Assembly (NCBI RefSeq): GCF_025264685.1
Contig: NZ_CP073721.1
Span: forward strand, 4,641,001-4,705,000
Direction of reading: 5' to 3'
Origin: Dactylosporangium roseum
Lineage (GTDB): Bacteria > Actinomycetota > Actinomycetes > Mycobacteriales > Micromonosporaceae
DNA length: 64,000 nt
Part shown: in pieces, positions 45,852-54,093 of the stretch
How the letters are laid out: every line of letters begins with the position of its first letter
Numbering within the stretch: position 1 is the stretch's first letter
The notes under the pieces: model-generated
Databases searched by the model: none
What the model was told of the DNA's origin: nothing
The model's input: only the letters and a program-made list of their open reading frames with translations
Translations under genes and position numbers: made by a program

Positions 45852-47324
45852 GTGAAAGCCCAACCCGCCGCCACGGAAACCGTCGACTCGAACTCACCGT
45901 GGGCTCCCCTGCGCAGCGGTACCTTCCGCGCGCTGTGGCTGGCCATGTCGGCGGCGAACGTCGGCACCGCGATGCAGGTGGTCGGCGCGCAATCGCTCAT
46001 CGTCGCCGGGCCGGGCCGGTCCGCGAACGCCGACGTCCTCGTCACCCTGGTCCAGGCCGCCGCCATGCTGCCCGTCCTCCTGCTCGGCCTGCCGGCCGGT
46101 GTCCTGGCCGACCTCGTCGACCGGCGCCGGCTGCTCATCCGGGTGCAGCTCGGCATCGCCGTCGTCTGCCTGCTCCTGGCCGGGCTGGCCCTCGCCGGTG
46201 AGCTGCGGTCGACGGCGCTGCTCGTCCTGCAGTGCGCGCTGGGCGCCGGCGCGGCGCTGACGATGCCCGCGTACGGGTCGCTGACCCCCGACCTGGTGCC
46301 GCGCCGCCAGCTACCGCAGGCGTCGGCGCTCGCCGCGATCAGCGCCAACGTCGCGCGGGCCGCCGGTCCGGCCGCCGCCGGGCTGCTCATCGCGCGGATC
46401 GGAGCGTCGGCTGTGTTCGCGCTCCACGCGGTGACGGTGATCGCATTCGTCGCGGTGCTCTTCGCGTGGCGTCCGGAGCAGACCGCTGTCGCACGCCGCG
46501 GGGAGTGCTTCGGTTCGGCGATGCGGGCCGGTTGGCAATACGTGCGGCACGCGCCCGTCGTCCGCCGCCTCCTCGGCCACGCGCTGCTGTTCCTCGTACC
46601 CGGCTCGGCACTGCTGGCGCTGCTGCCCCTGCTGGCCGGCAGCCGCCTCGGACTCGGCGTCGACGGGTACGGCCTCCTGCTCGGCGCGGTCGGCGCCGGC
46701 GCCGTCGCGGGCGCGCTCATCCAGCCGCGCCTGCGCGCCGTGCGACCCAAGGACCGGATCGCCGTCGCCACCGCCACGTATCTGGTGGCCCTCGTGGTCG
46801 TCGCCGTGAGCCGGGATCCGATCACGGTCGCCGCCGTGCTCGTCGCGGCCGGCGCGGCCTGGGTGATCGCCCTCACCTACACCAACGCCGCGATGGACAG
46901 CGTCCTGCCGAGCTGGGTGCGGGCCCGGGGCCTGGCGGTGTACCAGGTCGTGCTGTTCGGCGGCCAGGGACTGGGCACGGTCGGCTGGGGCCTCTGCGCC
47001 CACACCGTCGGCCTGCGCTGGGCGTTGCTGCTCGCCGCGGCCGGTCTGGGCGCCGGCGTCGCGGCCGGCCGGTGCTGGCCGGTGCCGGACATCAGCCGGC
47101 TGGACCGCCGTCCGGCGCCGCTGCGGCCGGGGCCGCGCGTGGTCCGCGAAGCCGGGCCGATCCTCGTCGGCACCAACACCGCCCCGTGGGGCGAACTCGT
47201 GCGGCACCGCCGCAACGGACGGACGGCCCGGGCGTCGCACCGCACGGACGGCCTGCTGCGCTCACCCGGCGGCCGCCCCAGGTCGACCGGCACGTCGCCG
47301 CTGCCGAACTGGTGCCCGGCGTGA
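45852..47324 (+). CDS. MFS exporter (MFS_3/EntS type) with abnormal C-terminus
   Basis: About 490 residues. The N-terminal WAPLRSGTFRALWLAMSAANVGTAMQVVGAQ and LPALLLGLPAGVLADLVDRRR-type segments, plus 10-12 helices, match MFS_3 exporters. The hydrophobic part ends near GVAAGRCWPVPDI. These proteins normally end in a soluble domain containing a W-x-E-H-L-R-Q-H motif; here only APWGELVRHRRNGRTARASHR remains before an unrelated tail that runs 49 bp into the DUF2267 remnant on the other strand. A deletion probably removed part of this domain. The start is uncertain: GTG 45852 gives the usual N-terminus; ATG 45741 or 45780 would extend it. Confidence 0.78.
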   Translation: MKAQPAATETVDSNSPWAPLRSGTFRALWLAMSAANVGTAMQVVGAQSLIVAGPGRSANADVLVTLVQAAAMLPVLLLGLPAGVLADLVDRRRLLIRVQLGIAVVCLLLAGLALAGELRSTALLVLQCALGAGAALTMPAYGSLTPDLVPRRQLPQASALAAISANVARAAGPAAAGLLIARIGASAVFALHAVTVIAFVAVLFAWRPEQTAVARRGECFGSAMRAGWQYVRHAPVVRRLLGHALLFLVPGSALLALLPLLAGSRLGLGVDGYGLLLGAVGAGAVAGALIQPRLRAVRPKDRIAVATATYLVALVVVAVSRDPITVAAVLVAAGAAWVIALTYTNAAMDSVLPSWVRARGLAVYQVVLFGGQGLGTVGWGLCAHTVGLRWALLLAAAGLGAGVAAGRCWPVPDISRLDRRPAPLRPGPRVVREAGPILVGTNTAPWGELVRHRRNGRTARASHRTDGLLRSPGGRPRSTGTSPLPNWCPA

Positions 47325-47434
47325 ACCGCGTCGTAGTAGATGCCGCGCGGCAGCTCGGGCAACTGCGCTCCGAAGTTGACGGCCGCGTCGACGGTGAGCC
47401 GGTCGCGTAGCGAACGCATCCACGCCCGCGTCCG
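47276..47434 (-). pseudogene. DUF2267 gene remnant
   Basis: On the minus strand RTRAWMRSLRDRLTVDAAV, followed by NFGAQLPELPRGIYYDAV, matches the conserved core of one DUF2267 subtype (RDRLTVxEAxxLxAQLPxLxRGxYYExW). The N-terminal part and the end of the domain are missing and there is no own start with RBS. It begins at the stop codon of the GyrI-like gene and ends inside the MFS gene 3' end, so it is a fragment left by a rearrangement. Confidence 0.55.
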
Positions 47435-47436
47435 GC

Positions 47437-47892
47437 TCAGCGCCAGCGGTACGGCAGGAACACGTCGACGGTGCCGCGCCCCGAACCGTCCTCCGGCCCG
47501 TCCGTCCAGTACTCCCACGGCGGGCCCGACGCCCGGAAACCCCGCGACCACAGCCAGTCGTCCAGTGCCTGCCACGCGTCCACGGTCTCGGCCGGCCGCT
47601 CGACGTGGATCGCGATGACGGCCGGCCCGCCGGGCAGCCCGGACGCCACGACGTCGCCGTTGTCCTCGATCGGCTCCGACACCAGGTATCCGGCGTCGAC
47701 GCCGATCCCGTCCTCGTCGGGCGCGTATCGCACGAACGGCGGCCCGACCGGCTCGACGTGCTGGCGTGCGAGCTCGTGCCGGACACGGCGCAACGCGCCC
47801 GGCAGCCAACCCGCGATCTGACCGGCGGGCAGGCACGCCCGCACCACCGCCGACGGCCGGGAGTCCAGGTCCGCCGCACGCAACTGGTACAC
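47437..47892 (-). CDS. GyrI-like/AraC-effector-binding domain protein
   Basis: About 151 residues. The pattern of a small-molecule-binding GyrI/SOUL-like fold is visible: AVVRACLPAGQIAGWLPGALRRVRHELARQHVEPVGPPFVRY, then VDAGYLVSEPI, and GTVDVFLPYRW at the end. It may bind a hydrophobic ligand; no DNA-binding domain. GTG 47892 has GGAGG seven bases upstream; a GTG at 47901 (with TACCCT upstream on the same strand) would add three residues. Divergent from the CBS gene. Confidence 0.75.
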   Translation of the reverse strand: MYQLRAADLDSRPSAVVRACLPAGQIAGWLPGALRRVRHELARQHVEPVGPPFVRYAPDEDGIGVDAGYLVSEPIEDNGDVVASGLPGGPAVIAIHVERPAETVDAWQALDDWLWSRGFRASGPPWEYWTDGPEDGSGRGTVDVFLPYRWR

Positions 47893-47938
47893 CTCAGTCA
47901 CCTCCGGTCAAGGGTAGACCTGGAAGGGGGTGGGTCCG

Positions 47939-48379
47939 ATGAGCGAGCTTGTCGTCCGTGACGTCATGACCCCGGCGGTCCTCGTGGCGACGCCCGACTG
48001 CCGGTACGAGCAGATCGTCGACGTCCTCACGGGCTGCGGGGTGAGCGGCATGCCGGTGGTCGACGGGACCGACCACGTGCTCGGCGTCGTCTCCGAGGCG
48101 GACGTCATGCGGCCGCACGGCGGCGCGACCGCCCGCGAACTGATGACCAGCCCGGCGGTGACCGTCGACGCCGCCGCCCCGGTCGCCCGCGCCGCCGAGC
48201 TCATGGAACGCCACCGGATCAGGCGGCTGCCGGTGACCGGCGCGACCGGCCGGCTCGTCGGCATCGTCACGCGCCGGGACCTGCTGTGCCGCGCCGCGCG
48301 CACCGATGCGACGCTCCGCCGCGCCCTCGTCCCCGAGGTCGTCGTCCAGCACTATCGGTCCGCGGACATCGATCAGTAG
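47939..48379 (+). CDS. CBS-domain pair protein
   Basis: 146 residues forming two CBS domains (VRDVMTPAVLVATPDCRYEQIVDVL...GVSGMPVVDG...GVVSEADVM; ARELMTSPAVTVDAAAPVARAAELM...RRLPVTGATGRLVGIVTRRDLL). These bind adenine nucleotides and act as energy sensors. GGAAGGGGG precedes ATG 47939. Its last 7 bp overlap the end of the convergent pflA gene. Small CBS proteins are often linked to hypoxia/dormancy genes in actinobacteria, and here the neighbours are pyruvate formate-lyase genes. Confidence 0.88.
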   Translation: MSELVVRDVMTPAVLVATPDCRYEQIVDVLTGCGVSGMPVVDGTDHVLGVVSEADVMRPHGGATARELMTSPAVTVDAAAPVARAAELMERHRIRRLPVTGATGRLVGIVTRRDLLCRAARTDATLRRALVPEVVVQHYRSADIDQ

Positions 48380-49185
48380 GCCGCCAGGCCGTGCGCGGCG
48401 AACCGGGCGCGGACCTGGTCGAGCAGGTCGCGGTCGGGTGGTGCGGTGTCGCGGAGCCGGAACGGGATGCCGAGCCGGTCGTACTTGGCCACGCCCAGCC
48501 GGTGAAACGGCAGCACGTCGACCCGTTCGACGTTGCCGAGCCCGGCGGCGAAGCCGGCCACGCCGTCGACCTCGGCGGGGTCGTCGGTGAGGCCGGGCAC
48601 CAGCACGTACCGGATCCAGACCGGCGTTCCCCGGGCGGCGAGGCGGCGCGCGAAGCGGAGCGTCGGGTCGACCGAGCCGCCGGTGAGCCTGCGGTAGCGG
48701 TCCGGATCCCAGGCCTTGATGTCGAGCAGCACCAGGTCGGTCGCCGCGAGGAGGGCGTCGGTGGCCCGTGCGCCGAGCGCGCCGGACGTGTCGAGGGCGG
48801 TGTGCAGCCCGAGCTCCCGGGCGCCGGTGAACAGGGCCGTGGTGAACGCCGCCTGGAGGAGCGGTTCACCACCGCTGACGGTCAGGCCGCCGCCGGCGGT
48901 GCGGACGAAGGCGACGAAGTCGGCGGCCCTGTCGATAATCACCCCGGCGGTGGTCCGGGTGCCGTCGCGCATGCGCCAGGTGTCCGGGTTCTGGCAGTAC
49001 AGGCAGCGCAGCGGGCACCCGGCGAGGAACGCGACGAAACGGGTGCCCGGCCCGTCGACGCCGGTGGAGACGTCCCACGAGTGCAGCCGCCCCGGGACCG
49101 CGCGCCACCACGCCGGGGCGTCGTTGGTGGCGCGCGGCCGGGCGGTCCCGCCGCCGGGGACGACCAGCGGTTCCGAAACGCTCAT
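48373..49185 (-). CDS. pflA: pyruvate formate-lyase activating enzyme (radical SAM)
   Basis: 270 residues. The radical-SAM cluster motif CPLRCLYC (CxxxCxxC), TVSGGEPLLQ (GGE for SAM binding), LHTALDTSG and LLDIKAWDP match PflA. It generates the glycyl radical on PflB under low oxygen. ATG 49185 overlaps the pflB stop (ATGA). The N-terminus is 30 residues longer than the E. coli form. Confidence 0.93.
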   Translation of the reverse strand: MSVSEPLVVPGGGTARPRATNDAPAWWRAVPGRLHSWDVSTGVDGPGTRFVAFLAGCPLRCLYCQNPDTWRMRDGTRTTAGVIIDRAADFVAFVRTAGGGLTVSGGEPLLQAAFTTALFTGARELGLHTALDTSGALGARATDALLAATDLVLLDIKAWDPDRYRRLTGGSVDPTLRFARRLAARGTPVWIRYVLVPGLTDDPAEVDGVAGFAAGLGNVERVDVLPFHRLGVAKYDRLGIPFRLRDTAPPDRDLLDQVRARFAAHGLAAY

Positions 49186-51440
49186 GTCGAGCCGTGGAAG
49201 GTGCGGCCGATCACGTCGCGCTGCTGCTCCGGGGTCAGCCGGACGAAGTTCACCGCGTAGCCCGAGACGCGGATGGTCAACTGCGGGTACCGCTCCGGGT
49301 GGGCCATCGCGTCGAGCAGCGTCTCGCGGTCGAGCACGTTGACGTTGAGGTGGAAGCCGCCGGTGGCGGTGTAGGCGTCGAGGATGCCGACCAGGTTGGT
49401 GACCCGTTCGGCGTCACCGCGGCCGAGCCCGGCAGGGGTGACGGTACTGGTCAGCGAGATCCCGTCCCGCGCCGACGCGAACGGCAGCTTCGCGACCGAC
49501 AGCGCGGACGCCACCATGCCGTGCACGTCGCGGCCGTTCATCGGGTTGGCGCCCGGCGCGAACGGCTCACCGGCCCGGCGCCCGTCCGGGGTGTTGCCGG
49601 TGTGCCGGCCGTACACCACGTTCGACGTGATCGTCAGCACCGACTGGGTGTGGATGGCGTCGCGGTAGGCCGGATAGCCGCGGACCTTGTCCATGAAGGT
49701 CTCGACGATCCACACGGCAATCGCGTCGGCCCGGTCGTCGTTGTTGCCGTAGGTGGGCGGGTCTCCGTCGATGATGTAGTCGATGACCAGCCCGGTCTCG
49801 TCGCGGATCGGCTCGACGTGCGCGTACCGGATCGCGGCGAGGCTGTCGGCGGCGACCGAGAGCCCGGCGATGCCGCAGGCGAGGAAGCGGCGCACAGGGT
49901 GGTCGTGCAGGGCCATCTCGATGCGCTCGTAGGCGTACTTGTCGTGCATGGTGTGGATGATGTTGAGCGCGTCGACGTACGTGCGGGCGAGCCAGTCCAG
50001 CGTCCGGTCGAAGGCGGCGACCACCGCCTCGTAGTCGAGCACGTCGCCGGTGAGCGGCTCGGTGGCGGGCGCGACCTGCGCGCCGGTCATCTCGTCCCGC
50101 CCGCCGTTGATCGCGTAGAGCAGTGCCTTCGCCACGTTGACCCGGGCGCCGAAGAACTGCATGTCCTTGCCGACCCGCATGGGTGAGACGCAGCAGGCGA
50201 TCGCGGTGTCGTCGTCGCCGTACTCGCGCAGCAGGTCGTCGTTCTCGTACTGGATCGCGCTCGTGTCCAGCGACACCTTCGCGCAGAAGCGCTTGAACCC
50301 CTCCGGCAGCGACGGCGACCAGAGCACGGTGAGGTTCGGCTCGGGTGCCGGGCCGAGGTTGTAGAGCGTCTGGAGGTAGCGGAACGACGTGCGCGTCACC
50401 AGGGTGCGGCCGTCGACGGACATGCCGCCGATCGACTCGGTCACCCAGGTCGGATCGCCGGAGAACAACTGGTCGTACTCCGGGGTGCGCAGGAACCGGA
50501 TGATGCGCAGCTTGATGACGAGGTCGTCGACGAGTTCCTGCGCCCCGGACTCGGTCAGCGCGCCCTCGGCGAGGTCGCGTTCGAGGTACACGTCGAGGAA
50601 GGTCGAGGTGCGGCCGAGCGACATCGCCGCGCCGTTCTGCTCTTTCGCGGCGGCGAGGTAGGCGAAGTACAGCCACTGGATCGCCTCACGGGCGGTGCGC
50701 GCCGGGCGTGAGATGTCGTGGCCGTAGCCGGCGGCCATCGTCCTCAGCTCCTCCAGCGCGCGCAACTGCTCGGCGAGCTCCTCCCGGTCCCGGATCACGT
50801 CCGGCGTCGCGGCATGGTCGTCCAGCAGTTCCTTCTCCATGCGCTTCGCCACGATGAGGAAGTCGACGCCGTACAGGGCCACGCGCCGGTAGTCGCCGAT
50901 GATGCGGCCGCGTCCGTACGCATCCGGCAGGCCCGTGATGATGCCGGCCCGGCGGGCAGCGAGGATCTGCGGGGTGTAGGCGTCGAACACCGCGTCGTTG
51001 TGGGTCTTACGGTACTTCGTGAAGATCTCCCGGACCGCGGGGTCGAGATCGTAGCCGTAGGCGCGCAGCCCGCTCTCGACCATGCGCAGGCCGCCGAACG
51101 GCATGATCGCCCGCCGTAACGGAGCGTCGGTCTGCAGGCCGACGATAAGCTCCCGGTCCCGGTCGATGTAGCCCGGCGCGTGGGCGGTGATCGAGGCCGG
51201 CGTGCGCGGGTCGACGTCATGGACGCCACGCTCGCGCTCCTGCGGGAACATCGCGGTGATCCGGTCCCACACCTGCATCGTCCGCTCGGTCGCGCCGGCG
51301 AGGAACGCGCCGTCGCCCTCGTACGGCCGGGCGTTCGCGCGGATGAAGTCGGCGACGTCGATCCGATCGCGCCAGCGCCCGCCCTGGAAGCCGCGCCAGG
51401 CGGCCAAGTCGGTCGGCGCGGAGGCGCTCGTGGCTGTCAT
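49182..51440 (-). CDS. pflB: formate C-acetyltransferase (pyruvate formate-lyase)
   Basis: 752 residues, close to the usual 760. The two catalytic Cys appear in IACCVSPMRVGKD, and the glycyl-radical loop as RVSGYAVNFVRLT near the C-terminus. It converts pyruvate and CoA to acetyl-CoA and formate anaerobically. GAGGAGGAG lies before ATG 51440. Forms an operon with pflA. Its presence suggests fermentation or hypoxic survival in a group usually regarded as aerobic. Confidence 0.95.
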   Translation of the reverse strand: MTATSASAPTDLAAWRGFQGGRWRDRIDVADFIRANARPYEGDGAFLAGATERTMQVWDRITAMFPQERERGVHDVDPRTPASITAHAPGYIDRDRELIVGLQTDAPLRRAIMPFGGLRMVESGLRAYGYDLDPAVREIFTKYRKTHNDAVFDAYTPQILAARRAGIITGLPDAYGRGRIIGDYRRVALYGVDFLIVAKRMEKELLDDHAATPDVIRDREELAEQLRALEELRTMAAGYGHDISRPARTAREAIQWLYFAYLAAAKEQNGAAMSLGRTSTFLDVYLERDLAEGALTESGAQELVDDLVIKLRIIRFLRTPEYDQLFSGDPTWVTESIGGMSVDGRTLVTRTSFRYLQTLYNLGPAPEPNLTVLWSPSLPEGFKRFCAKVSLDTSAIQYENDDLLREYGDDDTAIACCVSPMRVGKDMQFFGARVNVAKALLYAINGGRDEMTGAQVAPATEPLTGDVLDYEAVVAAFDRTLDWLARTYVDALNIIHTMHDKYAYERIEMALHDHPVRRFLACGIAGLSVAADSLAAIRYAHVEPIRDETGLVIDYIIDGDPPTYGNNDDRADAIAVWIVETFMDKVRGYPAYRDAIHTQSVLTITSNVVYGRHTGNTPDGRRAGEPFAPGANPMNGRDVHGMVASALSVAKLPFASARDGISLTSTVTPAGLGRGDAERVTNLVGILDAYTATGGFHLNVNVLDRETLLDAMAHPERYPQLTIRVSGYAVNFVRLTPEQQRDVIGRTFHGST

Positions 51441-51547
51441 CGGTCTCCTCCTCGATGGTCGCTGCACCGCCAGCCTCGCGCGCGCGACGAGGAGGCGGCA
51501 GGGCCGAAAGTCCCGCCGCCTCATGACCATCGAACCCGGAGCGCGCC

Positions 51548-52138
51548 CTACGTGGCGATCGCCCGGCCGACCGTGAGCGCCTCCCGCAGCTCGGGCTCCA
51601 GCGTCGAGCGGTAGTCGGCGTCCGGCTCGACGCCGACCGCGTCGAGGACCGTGCTGAAGAAGCACCGGCCGGCGGCCGTCAACGCCACGTCGAGGATCTC
51701 GGTGTCGGTCAGGCCGTGCCGGCGCAGCGCCTCCACGTCGGCGGCCGTGACGCCGGTCGGGTCGCCCGCGACCTTCTCCGCGAAGTCCATCACCGCCACG
51801 TCCACCGGGTCCAGGCCGGCGTCGTGATGGTCGAGCGCGACGCGGCGCAGGGTCGCCGGGTCGAAGTACCGGTCCCGCAGCAGCGTGCCGTGCGCCAGCG
51901 CGCAGTAGCTCGACCGGAGCCGGCGGGCCGCGGCCAGGGTGGCCAGCTCGTACCGGCGGTCGTCCATCCCGGCCTTGATGGCCCGGTTGAGCTGCGCCCA
52001 GGCGTCCAGCACGTCCGGGCGCAGCGCGAAGACCCGTGTGTAGTTCATGACGTGCCCGAACCGCGCGCGGTCGGCGGCGAAGTGGCGAGCGGCGCCGGCG
52101 TCCGCCTCCGCCTCGTCGGGAAGGTCCAGATAGGACAT
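51548..52138 (-). CDS. carboxymuconolactone decarboxylase/AhpD-like protein
   Basis: 196 residues, all helical. The AhpD-like core is RRYELATLAAARRLRSSYCALAHG. AhpD and peroxidatic members carry CxxC before the His; here the first Cys is replaced (SSYCxxxH), leaving a single Cys and the His. A second CMD-like region follows (DVEALRRHGLTDTEILDVALTAAGRCFFSTVLDAVG). It may still be redox-active with one thiol. The ATG lies 1 bp after the stop of a 50-residue ORF, so translation is coupled. Confidence 0.83.
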   Translation of the reverse strand: MSYLDLPDEAEADAGAARHFAADRARFGHVMNYTRVFALRPDVLDAWAQLNRAIKAGMDDRRYELATLAAARRLRSSYCALAHGTLLRDRYFDPATLRRVALDHHDAGLDPVDVAVMDFAEKVAGDPTGVTAADVEALRRHGLTDTEILDVALTAAGRCFFSTVLDAVGVEPDADYRSTLEPELREALTVGRAIAT

Positions 52139-52139
52139 C

Positions 52140-52292
52140 TCAGGCCACCGTGACCGATACGGGCACCGAGGTGGTGAGGACGTCGAACACCGCCGGACGC
52201 GCCGTGGACCGCTCGACGACGCCCCGCGACGTCTCCGGCTCCGGCGCGGCCTTCACCGCGTCGATCGTGGCGGTGTCCACACCGTTGGTCAT
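52140..52292 (-). CDS. 50-residue peptide coupled to the AhpD-like gene
   Basis: AAGGGAG lies six bases before ATG 52292, and the stop codon is 1 bp before the start of the AhpD-like gene. The product starts MTNGVDTATIDAVKAAPEPE and ends TTSVPVSVTVA; it has no Cys, no membrane helix and no recognised domain. The good RBS and tight spacing argue for real translation. It could be a leader-type peptide, a small subunit, or a substrate acted on by the AhpD-like enzyme. Function unknown. Confidence 0.6.
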   Translation of the reverse strand: MTNGVDTATIDAVKAAPEPETSRGVVERSTARPAVFDVLTTSVPVSVTVA

Positions 52293-52437
52293 CTGCGACT
52301 CCCTTGGCAGTGATTGGCTGATCGGCTCGTCCGCCTCCACGTCGAGGCGGACCCGGCCACCGACGACGACGACGTCGTGCGGGTGATGCGCTTCGTTCAC
52401 GGATCGGACGATAAGCTCGCCGGCCGCCCGGCCGCTT

Positions 52438-52450
52438 GGGGAATTTCCCC
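52438..52450. promoter_or_regulatory. 13-bp palindrome upstream of the peptide/AhpD unit
   Basis: GGGGAATTTCCCC is a perfect dyad around a central T, about 145 bp before the peptide start. On the minus strand TATCGT (about 52414-52409) could be a -10. It is a possible operator but short enough to be chance. Confidence 0.3.
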
Positions 52451-52505
52451 TAACTTGGCGCCCCGGCGCCACGCTTGGCGAGCAGCGCCGCGATCGTACG
52501 AGCGG

Positions 52506-52670
52506 CTACGCCCGATCTCTGTCGGCTGCCTGCCGGATGTAGTCGCCGATCGCGGCCCGCGGCACCTCCCGGGAGGGTTTGAGCTTGACGTGCCGGGTGT
52601 TCTTGCCGACGCCTTCGAGCAGCCCGTGCGGGTCGTCGAAGTCGACGCCGTGGGTGAACGCCAGGGTCAT
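52506..52670 (-). pseudogene. C-terminal remnant of a DUF1801-like gene
   Basis: The 54-residue frame MTLAFTHGVDFDDPHGLLEG then VGKNTRHVKLKPSREV...AAIGDYIRQAA matches the C-terminal part of DUF1801 proteins (F-x-x-G-x-x-L-x-D-P-x-G-L-L-E-G-x-G-K-x-x-R-H-V-K). The roughly 70-residue N-terminal part is missing, and a stop lies in frame 8 codons upstream of the first Met. There is no ribosome-binding site. A truncated gene is the best explanation. Confidence 0.6.
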
Positions 52671-52821
52671 GCGTCCGAGCGTGCGGCAGCGGGCTTACGA
52701 AACCTTACGGCCCGGTCCGGCCGGGCCGTTGGTCCCGCCGGCTGGGGAGGTTCGACTCAGGCGCCCGGCGGCGGCGCGGGACGAAGCTGACAGCAACGAA
52801 GGAACACGGCAGGAGGCCGTC

Positions 52822-53412
52822 ATGACCAGCGCATCGATCCACCACCCGCCCACCAGCCACCTCGAACACGTCGAAGCCCCCGGCTCGATGCTCACCAAGA
52901 CCGCCGCCAAAGCCCTCGCGGTGCTGCGCTACACCACCGGCTTCGTCTTCCTCTGGGCGTTTCTCGACAAGACCTTCGGCCTCGGCTACGCCACCCCCGA
53001 AGCCAAAGCCTGGATCAACGGCGGCAGCCCCACCAAAGGCTTCCTCGCCAACGTCGACGTCGGACCCCTCCAAAGCTTCTTCCACACCATCGCCGGCACC
53101 TGGTACGCCAACTGGCTGTTCATGCTCGGCCTGCTCGGCATCGGCATCGCCCTCACCGCCGGCATCGGCCTACGCATCGCCGCCGCCTCCGGCACCCTCA
53201 TGATGGCCGGCATGTGGCTCGCCGAATACCCCCTCGCCCAACACACCGCCAAAGGCACCCCCGCCGGCTCCACCAACCCCCTCATCGACTACCACATCAT
53301 CTACGCCGCCGTCCTCATCGTCCTGGCCCTCGCCTACGCCGGCCACACCTGGGGCCTCGGCCGCCACTGGGCCAAACTGCCCATCGTGCGCCGCAACCGC
53401 TGGCTCATCTGA
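52822..53412 (+). CDS. DoxX-family membrane protein
   Basis: 196 residues with four helices (about 35-55, 88-112, 118-140, 158-178). The first helix ALAVLRYTTGFVFLWAFLDKTFGLGY and the later LFMLGLLGIGIALTAGIGLRIAAASG are DoxX-like; TNPLIDYHIIYAAVLIVLALA is a common C-terminal segment. AGGAGG lies before ATG 52822. Codon use differs from neighbours: C-ending codons and AAA for Lys are unusually frequent, whereas G-ending codons are scarce, which may reflect transfer or selection for expression. Confidence 0.88.
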   Translation: MTSASIHHPPTSHLEHVEAPGSMLTKTAAKALAVLRYTTGFVFLWAFLDKTFGLGYATPEAKAWINGGSPTKGFLANVDVGPLQSFFHTIAGTWYANWLFMLGLLGIGIALTAGIGLRIAAASGTLMMAGMWLAEYPLAQHTAKGTPAGSTNPLIDYHIIYAAVLIVLALAYAGHTWGLGRHWAKLPIVRRNRWLI

Positions 53413-53426
53413 ACCGTCGCGCGACA

Positions 53427-53461
53427 GATCCGGACCGCAGCCGACCGCCGCGGCCCGGATC
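53427..53461 (+). terminator. hairpin after the DoxX gene
   Basis: GATCCGG (53427-53433) pairs with CCGGATC (53455-53461), with further imperfect pairing inside (ACCGC/GCGGC), beginning 15 bp after the stop and followed by CTTT. Confidence 0.5.
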
Positions 53462-53670
53462 CTTTGCGGATGGCGAGGCCTTTGCGGGTGACGCGGGCGC
53501 CGCGCGGGTGAGCGGCGCAGGGTGACAGCGGCCGCGAGACCGGTACAGGTCAGGGTGGTCCTTCTGGCGACACGGCGCGGCGCTGCGGCGACCTGCGCGG
53601 CGGTCGGAAAGCTGTCCCCCACGGGGGCGCCCGCCGCCGTGAGTGAGCAGCCATGCGGAGGTGGCGGCCG

Positions 53671-54093
53671 ATGCCGCAGACAGCGCGTTGGCGCGGCGTC
53701 GCAACGTCGCGCTGGTTCCGGTGGGTCTCCCGGCTGATGACCGCGGCGGTCTGCGGTGTCGCCGCCCTCAACGGCGTCGGGCCCGCGCTGCAGGCGGCGT
53801 ACCACGGCCAGCGGGCCTTGCGGGACGTCGATCCCGCCCAGGCGGACATGGACCGGCAGGTCGAGCAGACCGCCTACCTCGTCCGGGAGGTGGATCGGCT
53901 GGTCCCGGCCGGCACGCGGGTAGAGATCAGGCAGCCGGAGGGTGTCGACTTCGTCTGGTGGATGCGCCTGTTCGAGGCTTCCGCGCTCAACGGGCTCACC
54001 GTCGCCGACCGCGGTGACGTGCGGCTGTCGTGCGTTCCCGACGGCGCGGCGCCGTACGGTGTCCGGCTGGACATCCTGACGGTGCGCGCATGA
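53671..54093 (+). CDS. membrane-anchored hypothetical protein next to a GT-C glycosyltransferase
   Basis: 140 residues with one N-terminal helix (about 20-42) and a soluble extracytoplasmic domain (QRALRDVDPAQADMDRQVEQTAYLVREVDRLVPAGTRVEIRQPEGVDFVWWMRLFEAS). No known domain. GGAGGT is eight bases before ATG 53671; ATG 53653 is a longer alternative. It ends in an ATGA overlap with the glycosyltransferase gene, implying a joint function in surface glycan assembly. Confidence 0.7.
   Translation: MPQTARWRGVATSRWFRWVSRLMTAAVCGVAALNGVGPALQAAYHGQRALRDVDPAQADMDRQVEQTAYLVREVDRLVPAGTRVEIRQPEGVDFVWWMRLFEASALNGLTVADRGDVRLSCVPDGAAPYGVRLDILTVRA

Noticed and set aside
53460..53490. Direct repeat CCTTTGCGG seen twice
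   Set aside because: Nine bases and two copies only; not enough to call a repeat element.
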